A stretch of DNA of 64,000 nucleotides, from positions 55,526 to 119,525 of the forward strand of contig NZ_JADMKV010000005.1 of NCBI RefSeq assembly GCF_015476545.1. Reading direction: 5' to 3'. Shown in pieces: positions 39,243 to 46,503 of this stretch (position 1 is its first letter; every line of letters begins with the position of its first letter). The DNA comes from Methylobacter sp. BlB1. Its GTDB lineage: Bacteria > Pseudomonadota > Gammaproteobacteria > Methylococcales > Methylomonadaceae. Under the pieces are notes generated by a model. That model did not search any database. It saw only the letters and a program-made list of their open reading frames with translations, and was not told the DNA's origin. Made by a program: the position numbers and the translations under genes.

Positions 39243-40648
39243 AGCCTCGGCCCTTGCCGTGTGGGGTTGAGCCAGCCCCCGTCGGCAGCGATAAGCGCAT
39301 CGGCCTCTTTGGGCCCCCAACTGCCAGGCTGATAAGGGATGGCCCGGTGATGCGCCTCAAGGACCGGATCGACTGCCGCCCATGCGGCCTCTATTGCTTC
39401 CTCCCTGGTGAAAAGCGCGCCATCGCCGGCCATGGCGTCAGTCAAAAGCCGCTCATAAGGGGCATCCTTACCCGGCTGATCGTCGAGCAAGTAAAGTTCC
39501 TGCTGATCGCCAATAAATTCCTTCCCTGCCCGCTTGACGCGCGCAGCCAGGGCAATGGCGCTGTTGGGAGAAAGCCTGAAACGCACATAATTAGTCCGCC
39601 CGTCTGCTGGCCTCGAATCGGCGAACAGCCGCTGCGGCGGCGGCTTGAACTGGACCAGCACCTCGTCTGCCGTTTCAGCCAGACATTTGCCGGAACGCAA
39701 ATACCAAGGCACGCCTTCCCAACGCCAGGAGTCGATAAAAAGACGGACAGCGCAGAAAGTTTCCACGTCGGAATTCTTATCCACATTCGGCTCATTGCGA
39801 TAGCCTGTGTACTGGCCGCGCACCAGATTGTCAGCCTGCAGCGGACACATGGCCTGAAAGACCTTGGCCTTTTCGGCATGCACGGCACCAAAGCCTCGAT
39901 AGGCCGGCGGTTCCATAGCGAGCAATGAGACAACCTGAAACAGATGGTTCTGGATCACGTCGCGCAGGCAGCCGGCGGTTTCATAAAATGCACCGCGTCC
40001 CTCCACGCCGAAACGTTCGGCCAAAGTGATCTGAACGCTGGCCACGCAATTGCGGTTCCAGATCGGCTCCAGAAACGAGTTGGCGAAACGAAAATATAGG
40101 ATATTCATGATCGCTTCCTTGCCCAGGAAGTGATCGATGCGGAAGATCGCATCCTGAGGAAACACCGACTGCGCGATGCGGTTCAGCTCCCGCGCCGAGG
40201 TCAGATCATGGCCGAACGGCTTTTCGATAATGACGCGCGCATGCTCGGCCAATCCAGCAGCCCCAAGGCTTCTGATAACGGTTGCAAACAGCGAAGGCGG
40301 AATGGCCAAATAATGGGCAGGACGCTTGACGTCACCCAGGGCCTGCTTGAGCGCTTTGAACGTTCCTGCGTCATTATAGTCGCCTGCTACGTACCGAAGC
40401 AGGGAAAGCAGATGATCCAGGGCCTGCCGGTCGTCTATCGTGCCGGACTTCTGTATGCTGTCCATCGCCCGCTGGCGAAGCTGCTCCTGGCTCCATTGTG
40501 TTGACGCGACACCGATCACCGGCACATTGAGACTACCCTGCTTCGCCATCGCATAAAGCGCCGGAAAAATCATTTTATAGGCCAGATCACCCGTCACGCC
40601 AAAAAGGACCAGCGCATCAGATATCTCGCGGCCACCGCTATTGCCCAT
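39239..40648 (-). CDS. zwf: Glucose-6-phosphate 1-dehydrogenase
   Basis: This gene encodes 469 residues. The NADP-binding [19 protein letters not shown], the active-site [21 protein letters not shown] (split RIDHFLGKE) and [16 protein letters not shown] are diagnostic. It oxidises glucose-6-phosphate to 6-phosphogluconolactone. The start at 40648 has AGGAGG and begins [16 protein letters not shown]; the frame extends 41 codons further upstream but without a likely start site. It heads the zwf-HAD-tal-pgi operon and would feed the oxidative RuMP branch; gnd is not in the window. Confidence 0.95.
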   Translation of the reverse strand: MGNSGGREISDALVLFGVTGDLAYKMIFPALYAMAKQGSLNVPVIGVASTQWSQEQLRQRAMDSIQKSGTIDDRQALDHLLSLLRYVAGDYNDAGTFKALKQALGDVKRPAHYLAIPPSLFATVIRSLGAAGLAEHARVIIEKPFGHDLTSARELNRIAQSVFPQDAIFRIDHFLGKEAIMNILYFRFANSFLEPIWNRNCVASVQITLAERFGVEGRGAFYETAGCLRDVIQNHLFQVVSLLAMEPPAYRGFGAVHAEKAKVFQAMCPLQADNLVRGQYTGYRNEPNVDKNSDVETFCAVRLFIDSWRWEGVPWYLRSGKCLAETADEVLVQFKPPPQRLFADSRPADGRTNYVRFRLSPNSAIALAARVKRAGKEFIGDQQELYLLDDQPGKDAPYERLLTDAMAGDGALFTREEAIEAAWAAVDPVLEAHHRAIPYQPGSWGPKEADALIAADGGWLNPTRQGPRL

Positions 40649-40807
40649 CTCAATATCCTCCTGTCCTGTTTTGCTTCGCTGCTTTCTGGCGATGATGTTT
40701 CTTATTTCAACTTCATAAAATGCACCGGATTGACTAATTTCCTCTGTTCGGTATCCAACATAGTGTTGCATTTTTTCCAGACGAGAAATTGCAACACTGT
40801 TTAATCT

Positions 40808-41278
40808 CTATTGTTCATAGGCGTGCTTCAATTTTTGAATATCAATCTTGTCCATTTGCAGCATGGCTTGCATGACTCTCTGCGATTTTTCTACGCTCTG
40901 GTCTTGCAGCATCTCGCCTAAAGCGGAGGGAACGATCTGCCATGAAACACCAAATTTATCTGTAAGCCAGCCGCAATGAAGTTTTTCTCCGCCCTCGGAG
41001 AGCTTCTCCCACAACGCATCGACTTCTTCTTGTGCCTCGCAGTTAACGAAAAGAGAAACGGCCGGCGTGAAGGTGAACTGGGGACCGCCGTTTAAGGCTA
41101 TGAATTCTTGTCCATCAAGTTGAAATGTCACAGACATTACCGAGCCGGCAGGACCCGGCCCCACTTCTCCATAATGAGTAATATTTCCTTTTTTTGAATT
41201 TTTAAAAATGGAGGTATAAAAATTCATCGCCTCTTCGGCTTTGGCATCAAACCACAAACATGGGGTAATTTTTTGCAT
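40808..41278 (-). CDS. VOC-superfamily PhnB-like protein
   Basis: This gene encodes 156 residues. [59 protein letters not shown] and FGVSWQIVP match the PhnB/3-demethylubiquinone methyltransferase-like family (PF06983), a glyoxalase-fold protein. Members are often encoded with ECF42 sigma factors and DGPF proteins, as here. No TGTCGA-type promoter was found in its 149 bp upstream gap, so it may depend on readthrough from the VOC gene before it. Confidence 0.88.
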   Translation of the reverse strand: MQKITPCLWFDAKAEEAMNFYTSIFKNSKKGNITHYGEVGPGPAGSVMSVTFQLDGQEFIALNGGPQFTFTPAVSLFVNCEAQEEVDALWEKLSEGGEKLHCGWLTDKFGVSWQIVPSALGEMLQDQSVEKSQRVMQAMLQMDKIDIQKLKHAYEQ

Positions 41279-41427
41279 CGTGTTTCCTTCTTTTATCTAA
41301 AAAGCTCAGTTTCGTAGCCTCGATTCAATACTGTGAAACTGATGAATTAAACTCAATCCTTGATTTCGTTACATTTCTTCGAGACTACGTTTATCTGAAA
41401 AGCCAACCTACAACTTAAAGGCGGCGT

Positions 41428-41889
41428 TTAGCCGCAAACTTTCAGAGCCGCCTCTTGCAGTTCCTCCAGACTCACATCACGAACATGCGTAGCAATCGCC
41501 CAATGATGGCCAAACGGGTCTTCAAGATATCCATAGCGATCACCCCAGAACATATCCTCGACCGGCATTCTAATAGTAGCGCCGGCGTTGACAGCCTGTT
41601 CGAAGAGCGCATCAACGTCTTCGACCTGGAGATGAATAGTGACTGGCGAACCTTTAAGTGACTTGGGACCGAATGATCCCCATTCCGGGCATTCATCGGC
41701 CAAGAAGATCGCCGAATCACCAATTCGAATGCAGGCATGGATGAGCTTGCCTTGCGGACCCGGCAAACGCATCATTTCAACGGCATTGAACGCCTTCTTG
41801 TAAAATTCAATGGCATCGGCCGCGCCGGCGCAAACCAAATGCGGTGTTACCGTATGCATCCAGTCTGGAACAGGTTTTACTTGTGGCAT
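41428..41889 (-). CDS. VOC-family glyoxalase-like protein
   Basis: This gene encodes 153 residues. The start at 41889 has AAGGAG and begins PQVKPVPDWMHTVTPHLVC; a longer frame to 41958 lacks support. AADAIEFYKKAFNAVEMMRLPGPQGKLIHACIR (two halves), LQVEDVDALFEQAVNAGA and DRYGYLEDPFGHHWAIATH match the PhnB-like glyoxalase/bleomycin-resistance fold. It has a putative ECF42-type promoter about 90 bp upstream at 41979-42005. Confidence 0.88.
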   Translation of the reverse strand: MPQVKPVPDWMHTVTPHLVCAGAADAIEFYKKAFNAVEMMRLPGPQGKLIHACIRIGDSAIFLADECPEWGSFGPKSLKGSPVTIHLQVEDVDALFEQAVNAGATIRMPVEDMFWGDRYGYLEDPFGHHWAIATHVRDVSLEELQEAALKVCG

Positions 41890-41978
41890 GAGATGTCTCC
41901 TTATGGTTTTTGAATTAGGTTTTAAATTTGGAATGGCTTTGTGTGTGGATTCCGCCATAAATTCTGGCTCGACTGATT

Positions 41979-42005
41979 AACCGAGCGAGAATCAGCGAAA
42001 TCGAC
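41979..42005 (-). promoter_or_regulatory. Putative ECF42-type promoter before the VOC gene
   Basis: The minus strand reads TGTCGA (complement of 42000-42005), 17 nt, then CGGT (complement of 41979-41982). The -35 matches the other two sites exactly. The -10 has CG followed by two transitions. It lies about 90 bp upstream of the VOC start codon. Confidence 0.5.
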
Positions 42006-42030
42006 AAGTTGTTCTTACAAAACGAAATTT

Positions 42031-42450
42031 CTAGATCTTATGCTCAGCATCCAGCTCGCGAAAACGCTCGGTTGCATCTCCAGAAGGAAAATCTTCCAGT
42101 TCATACAACTGGCGCACCTCGATCTCCGCATCCTTGCCATCGACAGCCGGATTGGGATAGCGTTTGGTCCATTCGATAGCCTCTTCCCTCGAATTCGCCT
42201 GAATCAACGTATATCCGGCGACGAGCTCCTTGGTTTCGGCAAAAGGGCCATTGATCAGGGTTCGCTTCTCGCCGGAATATTTTATGCGCCATCCTTTCGA
42301 ACTCGGCTGAAGCCCCTCTGCACCAAACAGTATGCCGGCTGTTGCCAGATCCTCATGGAATTTTGCCATGGAAGCCATAAGCGTATCATCTTCGGGCATG
42401 ACGCCGGCTTCAGTATCTTTGCTGGCCCTGACTATAATCATGAATCTCAT
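42031..42450 (-). CDS. DGPF/YCII-related protein
   Basis: This gene encodes 139 residues. MRFMIIVRASKDTEAGVMP and the signature NGPFAETKELVAGYTLIQ, followed by EEAIEWTKRYPNPAVDG, place it in the YCII-related (DGPF) family that accompanies ECF42 sigma factors. Asn replaces the first Asp of the DGPF motif. The biochemical role is not known. It has its own TGTCGA-N17-CGAC promoter about 70 bp upstream. Confidence 0.9.
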   Translation of the reverse strand: MRFMIIVRASKDTEAGVMPEDDTLMASMAKFHEDLATAGILFGAEGLQPSSKGWRIKYSGEKRTLINGPFAETKELVAGYTLIQANSREEAIEWTKRYPNPAVDGKDAEIEVRQLYELEDFPSGDATERFRELDAEHKI

Positions 42451-42520
42451 TGTTTGTATCTCCTATTCGTTAAAAGCTAGAACCGTGTTTGAGCAATCTT
42501 GTCTCCGGCTCTGCTTACTA

Positions 42521-42547
42521 GTCGAATGGGAAACTGAAAAATCGACA
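42521..42547 (-). promoter_or_regulatory. Putative ECF42-type promoter before the second DGPF gene
   Basis: The minus strand reads TGTCGA (complement of 42542-42547), exactly 17 nt, then CGAC (complement of 42521-42524). This is identical in elements and spacing to the site after the sigma gene at 46468-46494. It begins 17 nt after the stop of the first DGPF gene and reads toward the second. Confidence 0.7.
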
Positions 42548-42563
42548 CGGCAGGATTAAAAAA

Positions 42564-42929
42564 TTAGCTTGCTTCGGCCTGAGCCATTTCCCGAATCGGT
42601 CGAATCGGGCGAACTTCAATACTACCCACACGCACCGGAGGGATTTTTGCGGCCAGACTAATCGCCTCGTTCAAGTCCTTGGCATCGATAAGATAAAACC
42701 CGGCCAGCTGCTCCTTGGTCTCGGCAAACGGGCCATCGGTCACGGAAACCTTGCCGTTGCGAACCCGCACAGTCGTGGCGGTATGAACAGGCTGGAGAGC
42801 CTCCGAAGCAATGCAGTGCCCGCTCTTGCGGAGCGCCTCATCATAGGCCAGGCATTCGTCATCCTTCGGGCTTTCCGGCAAACTGTGCAATTTTTCTTCG
42901 TCACTGTAGACCAGGCATAGATACTTCAT
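42564..42929 (-). CDS. DGPF/YCII-related protein (separated from its promoter)
   Basis: This gene encodes 121 residues. MKYLCLVYSDEEKLHSLPES and the intact signature TDGPFAETKEQLAGFYLIDA identify the DGPF family. AAGGAG lies just upstream of the ATG. The left end of the transposon-like element lies 45 nt upstream, and no TGTCGA site remains on this side. Joining the sequence across the element would place the promoter at 46468-46494 about 50 bp before this ATG, so the gene has probably lost its ECF42 control. Confidence 0.9.
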   Translation of the reverse strand: MKYLCLVYSDEEKLHSLPESPKDDECLAYDEALRKSGHCIASEALQPVHTATTVRVRNGKVSVTDGPFAETKEQLAGFYLIDAKDLNEAISLAAKIPPVRVGSIEVRPIRPIREMAQAEAS

Positions 42930-42974
42930 GGATCACTCCTTATTCATGGATAAAAGATCGATAACGCCTTATTG

Positions 42975-43170
42975 GATTAGTGGGAGGCATTTACACAGAA
43001 AATTACGGTTATAATTTAATTACCTGTATTATCAATAACATACATATTCATCACCTGCGCATCAATAGTCAATTATTATTGGTTATTGATGGCATAACTT
43101 ATTGTTTTATTGAATTACCTTATCTTGATTTACACAAACCGTATGTTTCAGCGCAAATGCTCCCGCTAGT
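42975..43170 (+). repeat. 196 bp MITE-like repeat, left copy
   Basis: This copy is aligned without gaps to 46265-46460, with about 16 differences by hand count (roughly 92% identity). The last 60 bp are nearly identical. Its two ends are inverted repeats of each other (GATTAGTGGGAGG and complement ACTAGCGGGAG), so each copy alone looks like a miniature inverted-repeat element. An open frame runs through both copies but I see no evidence that it is a gene. Confidence 0.8.
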
Positions 43171-43224
43171 TCAGGTAATCAGTTTTTCACTGTTGGTTCA
43201 AGAAGCTGTTTGGAAACTTCCGTT

Positions 43225-43360
43225 TCAAGCCGGGCGTTTCAACATAATAATGCGGATCGTTGTGATGCAAATCCACGTTTCGCCGGTGCGAGTGAGTGAT
43301 TCAGCCAGCCGAAGGTTCGCTCGACCACTCTCAGCTCACCTAAGCCATTAGGTGTTTCTG
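43225..43360 (-). pseudogene. IS5-type transposase C-terminal relic
   Basis: The minus strand encodes GLGELRVVERTFGWLNHSLA then PAKRGFASQRSALLC before a stop. The R-V-V-E-R-T-F-x-W-L pattern is the conserved C-terminal glutamate region of IS5-family transposases. Only this 40-residue fragment remains. Confidence 0.6.
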
Positions 43361-43424
43361 AACGAAACAAGCGTCTCCACGGACATGATCCGGCATTATG
43401 GCCGGGCGTTTGGCGATGCCTGCT

Positions 43425-43710
43425 ACAATTTTGCTGACAAAATCCAGACAGGCAGCACCTGCCAGCTGATAGATCTGATCAGTGACTGCCTGATCTTTGC
43501 CGGAACCTAAAAGCCAGACTTGCCAGCCGTATTCTATTAGCTGGCACGTAACTTCAGCATAATGGCTGAGTTGCCAGCGTTTTGCCTCCTCATGCTCCGC
43601 GCCTGGACATAAGGCAGCAATGCGGTAGGGATACGGATAAAAAAGGCGTCAATGCCGACTTTCAGGTATTGTGCAATACTATCGCCTGATTGTAATGGAT
43701 GAGCGCGTCA
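43425..43710 (-). pseudogene. waaF: Fragment of LPS heptosyltransferase II gene
   Basis: One minus-strand frame reads ALIHYNQAIVLHNT, a stop, then KSALTPFLSVS, which resembles the WaaF segment around its QAIVLPNS motif. After a frame change another frame reads IAALCPGAEHEEAKRWQLSH and then LIEYGWQVWLLGSGKDQAVT, closely matching the WaaF donor-binding region. The fragment is shortened between these parts, frameshifted and cut at both ends. It is a relic carried in by the element. Confidence 0.65.
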
Positions 43711-43834
43711 ATTCAGCCCAGATCTGATGCGGGTCAGCAATCCCGGCTTACCGCGTTTGACCGTCATTTCAATGCCCAATATCACCATGACACCTACCCA
43801 GGAAGGTGCAAAAACCAAAACGCGCATTTTTATA

Positions 43835-44824
43835 TCAGGTAACAAAATTGAAATGATCGTCGACCCGCTCGATTTGGAACACTCGATTCGGCATCCGCGT
43901 ATTATAGGTTTTCTCTCGACCTTTTTTATCGCGCTCGCGCAAATTAAAGGTATTGCAATCGGCGATCAGATGAGTTCCAAAAGGCGTTTCGATCGCATCT
44001 TGCACCCACTTAACAGGAAAAAAGCGGCTCGTGCCGGGAATGCCTCGTGTCAGGTTGAAGTTCTTGTCATACAAAAGCACTTCGCCCCTGCGCGAATTAG
44101 ACAGCATATAGCCGCCTGAATGAGGCCGGATGTGATGCGCTCCGTTCAAGTTGCTGATGACAACTTCATGCTCCAGGGTTTTTCTGTCGATGCGGATCAC
44201 TTGGCCTTGATAGAACAGGATGGTCAGTATTTTGCCTTCGTCATACGGGTCAACAATGGCGGAGTTCAAATGGGTTGTTTGCAAGCGGCCTGGATAATTT
44301 TTGAAGCGATGGTCCATTTGCCTATCGATATGGCGCTTTCCGCCACCATAAGCTGTGTCATAGCCATGCTCGGTGGCCCACCAGGACCAGATCAATTGGC
44401 CTGTCAAATCAAATTCAAGCAGGGCATCAACCCCGCTTGCCGTGATCAACAAACCCCGCTCGGTCCTGCGCAGCGAGCGCACCTGGGTCATATAGGGACT
44501 GCGAATTTCCAGATCGATTTCGCCTTTGTCATTGAGCCTGGCGATATGCTCGTCCCCCGGCACACCGTCTTCACTGCAAGGCAAACCGGTTATGAAATAT
44601 AAACCTTCGCCTGACACATACTGCATTCCAAACGGTTTCACTGGGGTCATTTCACCCAAATATTTTATGCCGCCTAATTCGCCGGTATGTTCGAATAACT
44701 CCAGTTTTCCGCCAGGCAAACCTCTGAAAACGTCATTGGATCGATCTTTGCCTCTAATGATGCGGTTTAATCTAAACTTGACATAGTCCCAGTTGGTTTG
44801 GGGATAAGAAACGACAAATCTCAT
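43835..44824 (-). CDS. Beta-propeller protein resembling arylsulfotransferases
   Basis: This gene encodes 329 residues with no signal peptide or membrane segment. Recurrent segments such as GLLITASGVDALLEFDLTGQ, LIWSWWATEHGYD, TTHLNSAIVDPYDEGKIL, HHIRPHSGGYMLSNSRRGEV and FGTHLIADCNTFNL suggest a bladed propeller. They recall ASST-family and NHL-type proteins, including conserved histidines, but a firm assignment is not possible by eye. Co-location with cysC on one element makes a sulfate-transfer role tempting. Classical ASST is periplasmic and independent of PAPS, which argues against a direct link. Confidence 0.55.
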   Translation of the reverse strand: MRFVVSYPQTNWDYVKFRLNRIIRGKDRSNDVFRGLPGGKLELFEHTGELGGIKYLGEMTPVKPFGMQYVSGEGLYFITGLPCSEDGVPGDEHIARLNDKGEIDLEIRSPYMTQVRSLRRTERGLLITASGVDALLEFDLTGQLIWSWWATEHGYDTAYGGGKRHIDRQMDHRFKNYPGRLQTTHLNSAIVDPYDEGKILTILFYQGQVIRIDRKTLEHEVVISNLNGAHHIRPHSGGYMLSNSRRGEVLLYDKNFNLTRGIPGTSRFFPVKWVQDAIETPFGTHLIADCNTFNLRERDKKGREKTYNTRMPNRVFQIERVDDHFNFVT

Positions 44825-45218
44825 AACACTTCTTTTAGCTTAATTATTGATATTTTCATAACAGACACGATCGAATCTGAGTTTTACAAAGACTTCGCGA
44901 TCACATCCAATTTGAGCTCTACTGTCAACGCTTGCAAGATAATATCTGCATTGATCTCTTTTGAGACCTTTAACTTAAATGCTCATAATAAAGCGCAACG
45001 ATCATATCAAGCCCATCTTGTACAGTTTTACTATTGCTCAAAACCTAGTAGCTTAAATCAGCCTCAAGCGATCAATTTATGGACAAAGAGGCAGTGATTT
45101 ATAGAGAGACAGTAAAATTTTAGACCTTTATTGCTCGTCACGTATGCTACTACAGTATGAGAACGAGGTGTTAGTCCAGAGTAACTGTTTTCCCATCTTT
45201 GAACAAAGCGTTCTGAAG
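44825..45218. other. AT-rich gap inside the element
   Basis: I see no convincing gene or RNA in this stretch. Short frames on both strands (for example a minus-strand peptide with INADIILQALTVELKLDV) look coding-like but are brief and lack starts. Confidence 0.4.
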
Positions 45219-45620
45219 GGTTCTGTTGCGTCTACGGAGAGAGCGTCGTTTTCGGTAAGCTATTGCGCTTACCCAACACCGCGTAATCAAAAAAGCCATT
45301 CTCCGGCAAAGTTTGCCAGACAAGGTCACGATCGATAAGGGTGGCGCCAATGCCGCGGCTCTCGAGGCGCTTCAGGAGGCAACCGATCACGCCATCGAAG
45401 CCCGCCAGAGCCAACCTGATTGAGCAGGATCACCGGGCCGTCGAACGGATCGTCAGGACAATGGCAAGGCGTTGAACTGATGCATAGGATCAAGAAAGGC
45501 CAGCTGGTTTTTGGCGATAGCCAAAATCTATCCGCTGCAGGACAGTTTTATTCATTGGTCGCCTAAAAACCAGTTTGGAATGACCAAGTTGCGATTGACG
45601 GAAATTAACGCAACAGAACC
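45219..45620 (+). mobile_element. Internally deleted IS6-type insertion sequence
   Basis: The 402 bp segment is bounded by inverted repeats GGTTCTGTTGCG (45219-45230) and CGCAACAGAACC (45609-45620), perfect over 12 bp. Inside, the plus strand reads LPDKVTIDKGGANAAALEAL, and in other frames DHRAVERIVR and KASWFLAIAKI, matching the catalytic region of IS6/IS26-family transposases. About half the usual length is missing and the frame is broken, so it is inactive. Flanks show no matching duplication. Confidence 0.8.
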
Positions 45621-45627
45621 AAAAGAC

Positions 45628-46236
45628 TTATATGATTCCATGGGCCTTCAGTAATTCCATGACTTGGTCCACTGAAGCCGACAAGGATAACTCACCGGTA
45701 TTAATACGCAGTTCGGGATTAACAGGCGATTCATAAGATGAAGACAGGCCAGTAAAATTTTTGATTTCGCCCAACCTGGCACGCCGGTAAAATCCTTTAA
45801 CATCGCGTTTTTCACAGACTTCCAATGAACAGTCACAATAAATTTCCAGAAAGTCGTCTTCGTTGACCAATGAGCGCATACGGGTACGATCAGCTTGAAA
45901 TGGCGAAATAAACGCAGTCAGCACAATCACGCCAGCCTCTATAAATAACTTTGCCAGTTCTCCAACGCGGCGGATATTTTCCATGCGATCCTGATCGGAA
46001 AACCCTAGATCCGCGCACAGCCCATGACGAACATTGTCGCCATCCAGTACGAACGTCCGGCACCCCATCCGGGACAGGCGTTCTTCCGTTGCATGCGCCA
46101 AAGTCGATTTACCAGCGCCGGACAACCCGGTAAACCAAAGAATAACACTACGATGATTGTTCAATGCTTCGCGGTGCTGTCTAGTAATGGTTGACTGGTG
46201 CCAGACAATATCCTTTGATGGCAATTGTTTAGACAT
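45628..46236 (-). CDS. cysC: Adenylylsulfate kinase (APS kinase)
   Basis: This gene encodes 202 residues, a complete stand-alone CysC. Walker A is [62 protein letters not shown] and [16 protein letters not shown] follow as in the family. It phosphorylates adenylylsulfate to PAPS, the donor for assimilation and sulfotransferases. No cysD, cysN or cysH is in the window. It lies 29 nt inside the right repeat of the element, so the ECF42-type promoter at 46468-46494 reads toward it across the repeat. Confidence 0.95.
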   Translation of the reverse strand: MSKQLPSKDIVWHQSTITRQHREALNNHRSVILWFTGLSGAGKSTLAHATEERLSRMGCRTFVLDGDNVRHGLCADLGFSDQDRMENIRRVGELAKLFIEAGVIVLTAFISPFQADRTRMRSLVNEDDFLEIYCDCSLEVCEKRDVKGFYRRARLGEIKNFTGLSSSYESPVNPELRINTGELSLSASVDQVMELLKAHGII

Positions 46237-46264
46237 ATTAATTCCATTTCAAAATTATGTTTGG

Positions 46265-46460
46265 GATTAGCGGGTGGCATTTGCACAGAAATTTACAATT
46301 ATAATTTAATTAGCTGCATTATCAATAACATATATATCCATCACCTGCGCATCAATAGCCAATTGTCATTGGTTATTGATGGCTTAACTTATTGTTTTAT
46401 TGAATTACCTTATCTTAATTTACACAAACCGTATGTTTCAGCGCAAATGCTCCCGCTAGT
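46265..46460 (+). repeat. 196 bp MITE-like repeat, right copy
   Basis: This is the second copy of the repeat at 42975-43170, in the same orientation and of equal length. Its right end abuts the duplication at 46461-46468. Its left end joins cysC upstream sequence without a recognisable duplication. Confidence 0.8.
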
Positions 46461-46467
46461 CCTTATT

Positions 46468-46494
46468 GTCGATTAAGATGACCGGAAATCGACA
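46468..46494 (-). promoter_or_regulatory. Putative ECF42-type promoter after the sigma gene
   Basis: The minus strand reads TGTCGA (complement of 46489-46494), 17 nt, then CGAC (complement of 46468-46471). It starts 9 nt past the sigma-gene stop. The published ECF42 promoter is TGTCGA at -35 and a CGA/TC-type -10 as I recall, which fits. The element's duplication overlaps the last base of the -10, so the insertion hit close to the transcription start. Confidence 0.7.
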
Positions 46495-46503
46495 ATGAAC
46501 CGA

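Larger units (their letters stand above)
42975..46460. mobile_element. Composite transposon-like element (3,486 bp)
   Basis: The element is bounded by two 196 bp direct repeats (42975-43170 and 46265-46460) and flanked by the 8 bp duplication CCTTATTG. Its outer ends are imperfect inverted repeats: GATTAGTGGGAGGCATTT on the left and the complement ACTAGCGGGAGCATTTGC on the right. It carries no intact transposase. From left to right it holds an IS5-type relic, a waaF relic, a beta-propeller gene, an IS6-type relic and cysC. It must have been moved by a transposase acting in trans. It sits directly after the -10 of an ECF42-type promoter. Confidence 0.8.
42967..46468. repeat. 8 bp target-site duplication flanking the composite element
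   Basis: CCTTATTG at 42967-42974 and CCTTATTG at 46461-46468 are identical and abut the two outer ends of the element. An 8 bp direct duplication is what a transposition event leaves. Confidence 0.8.

Noticed and set aside
42980..43351. 123-codon and 83-codon plus-strand frames in the 196 bp repeats as genes
   Set aside because: They run through the inverted-repeat ends into unrelated flanking DNA in both copies and show no motif or start signal.
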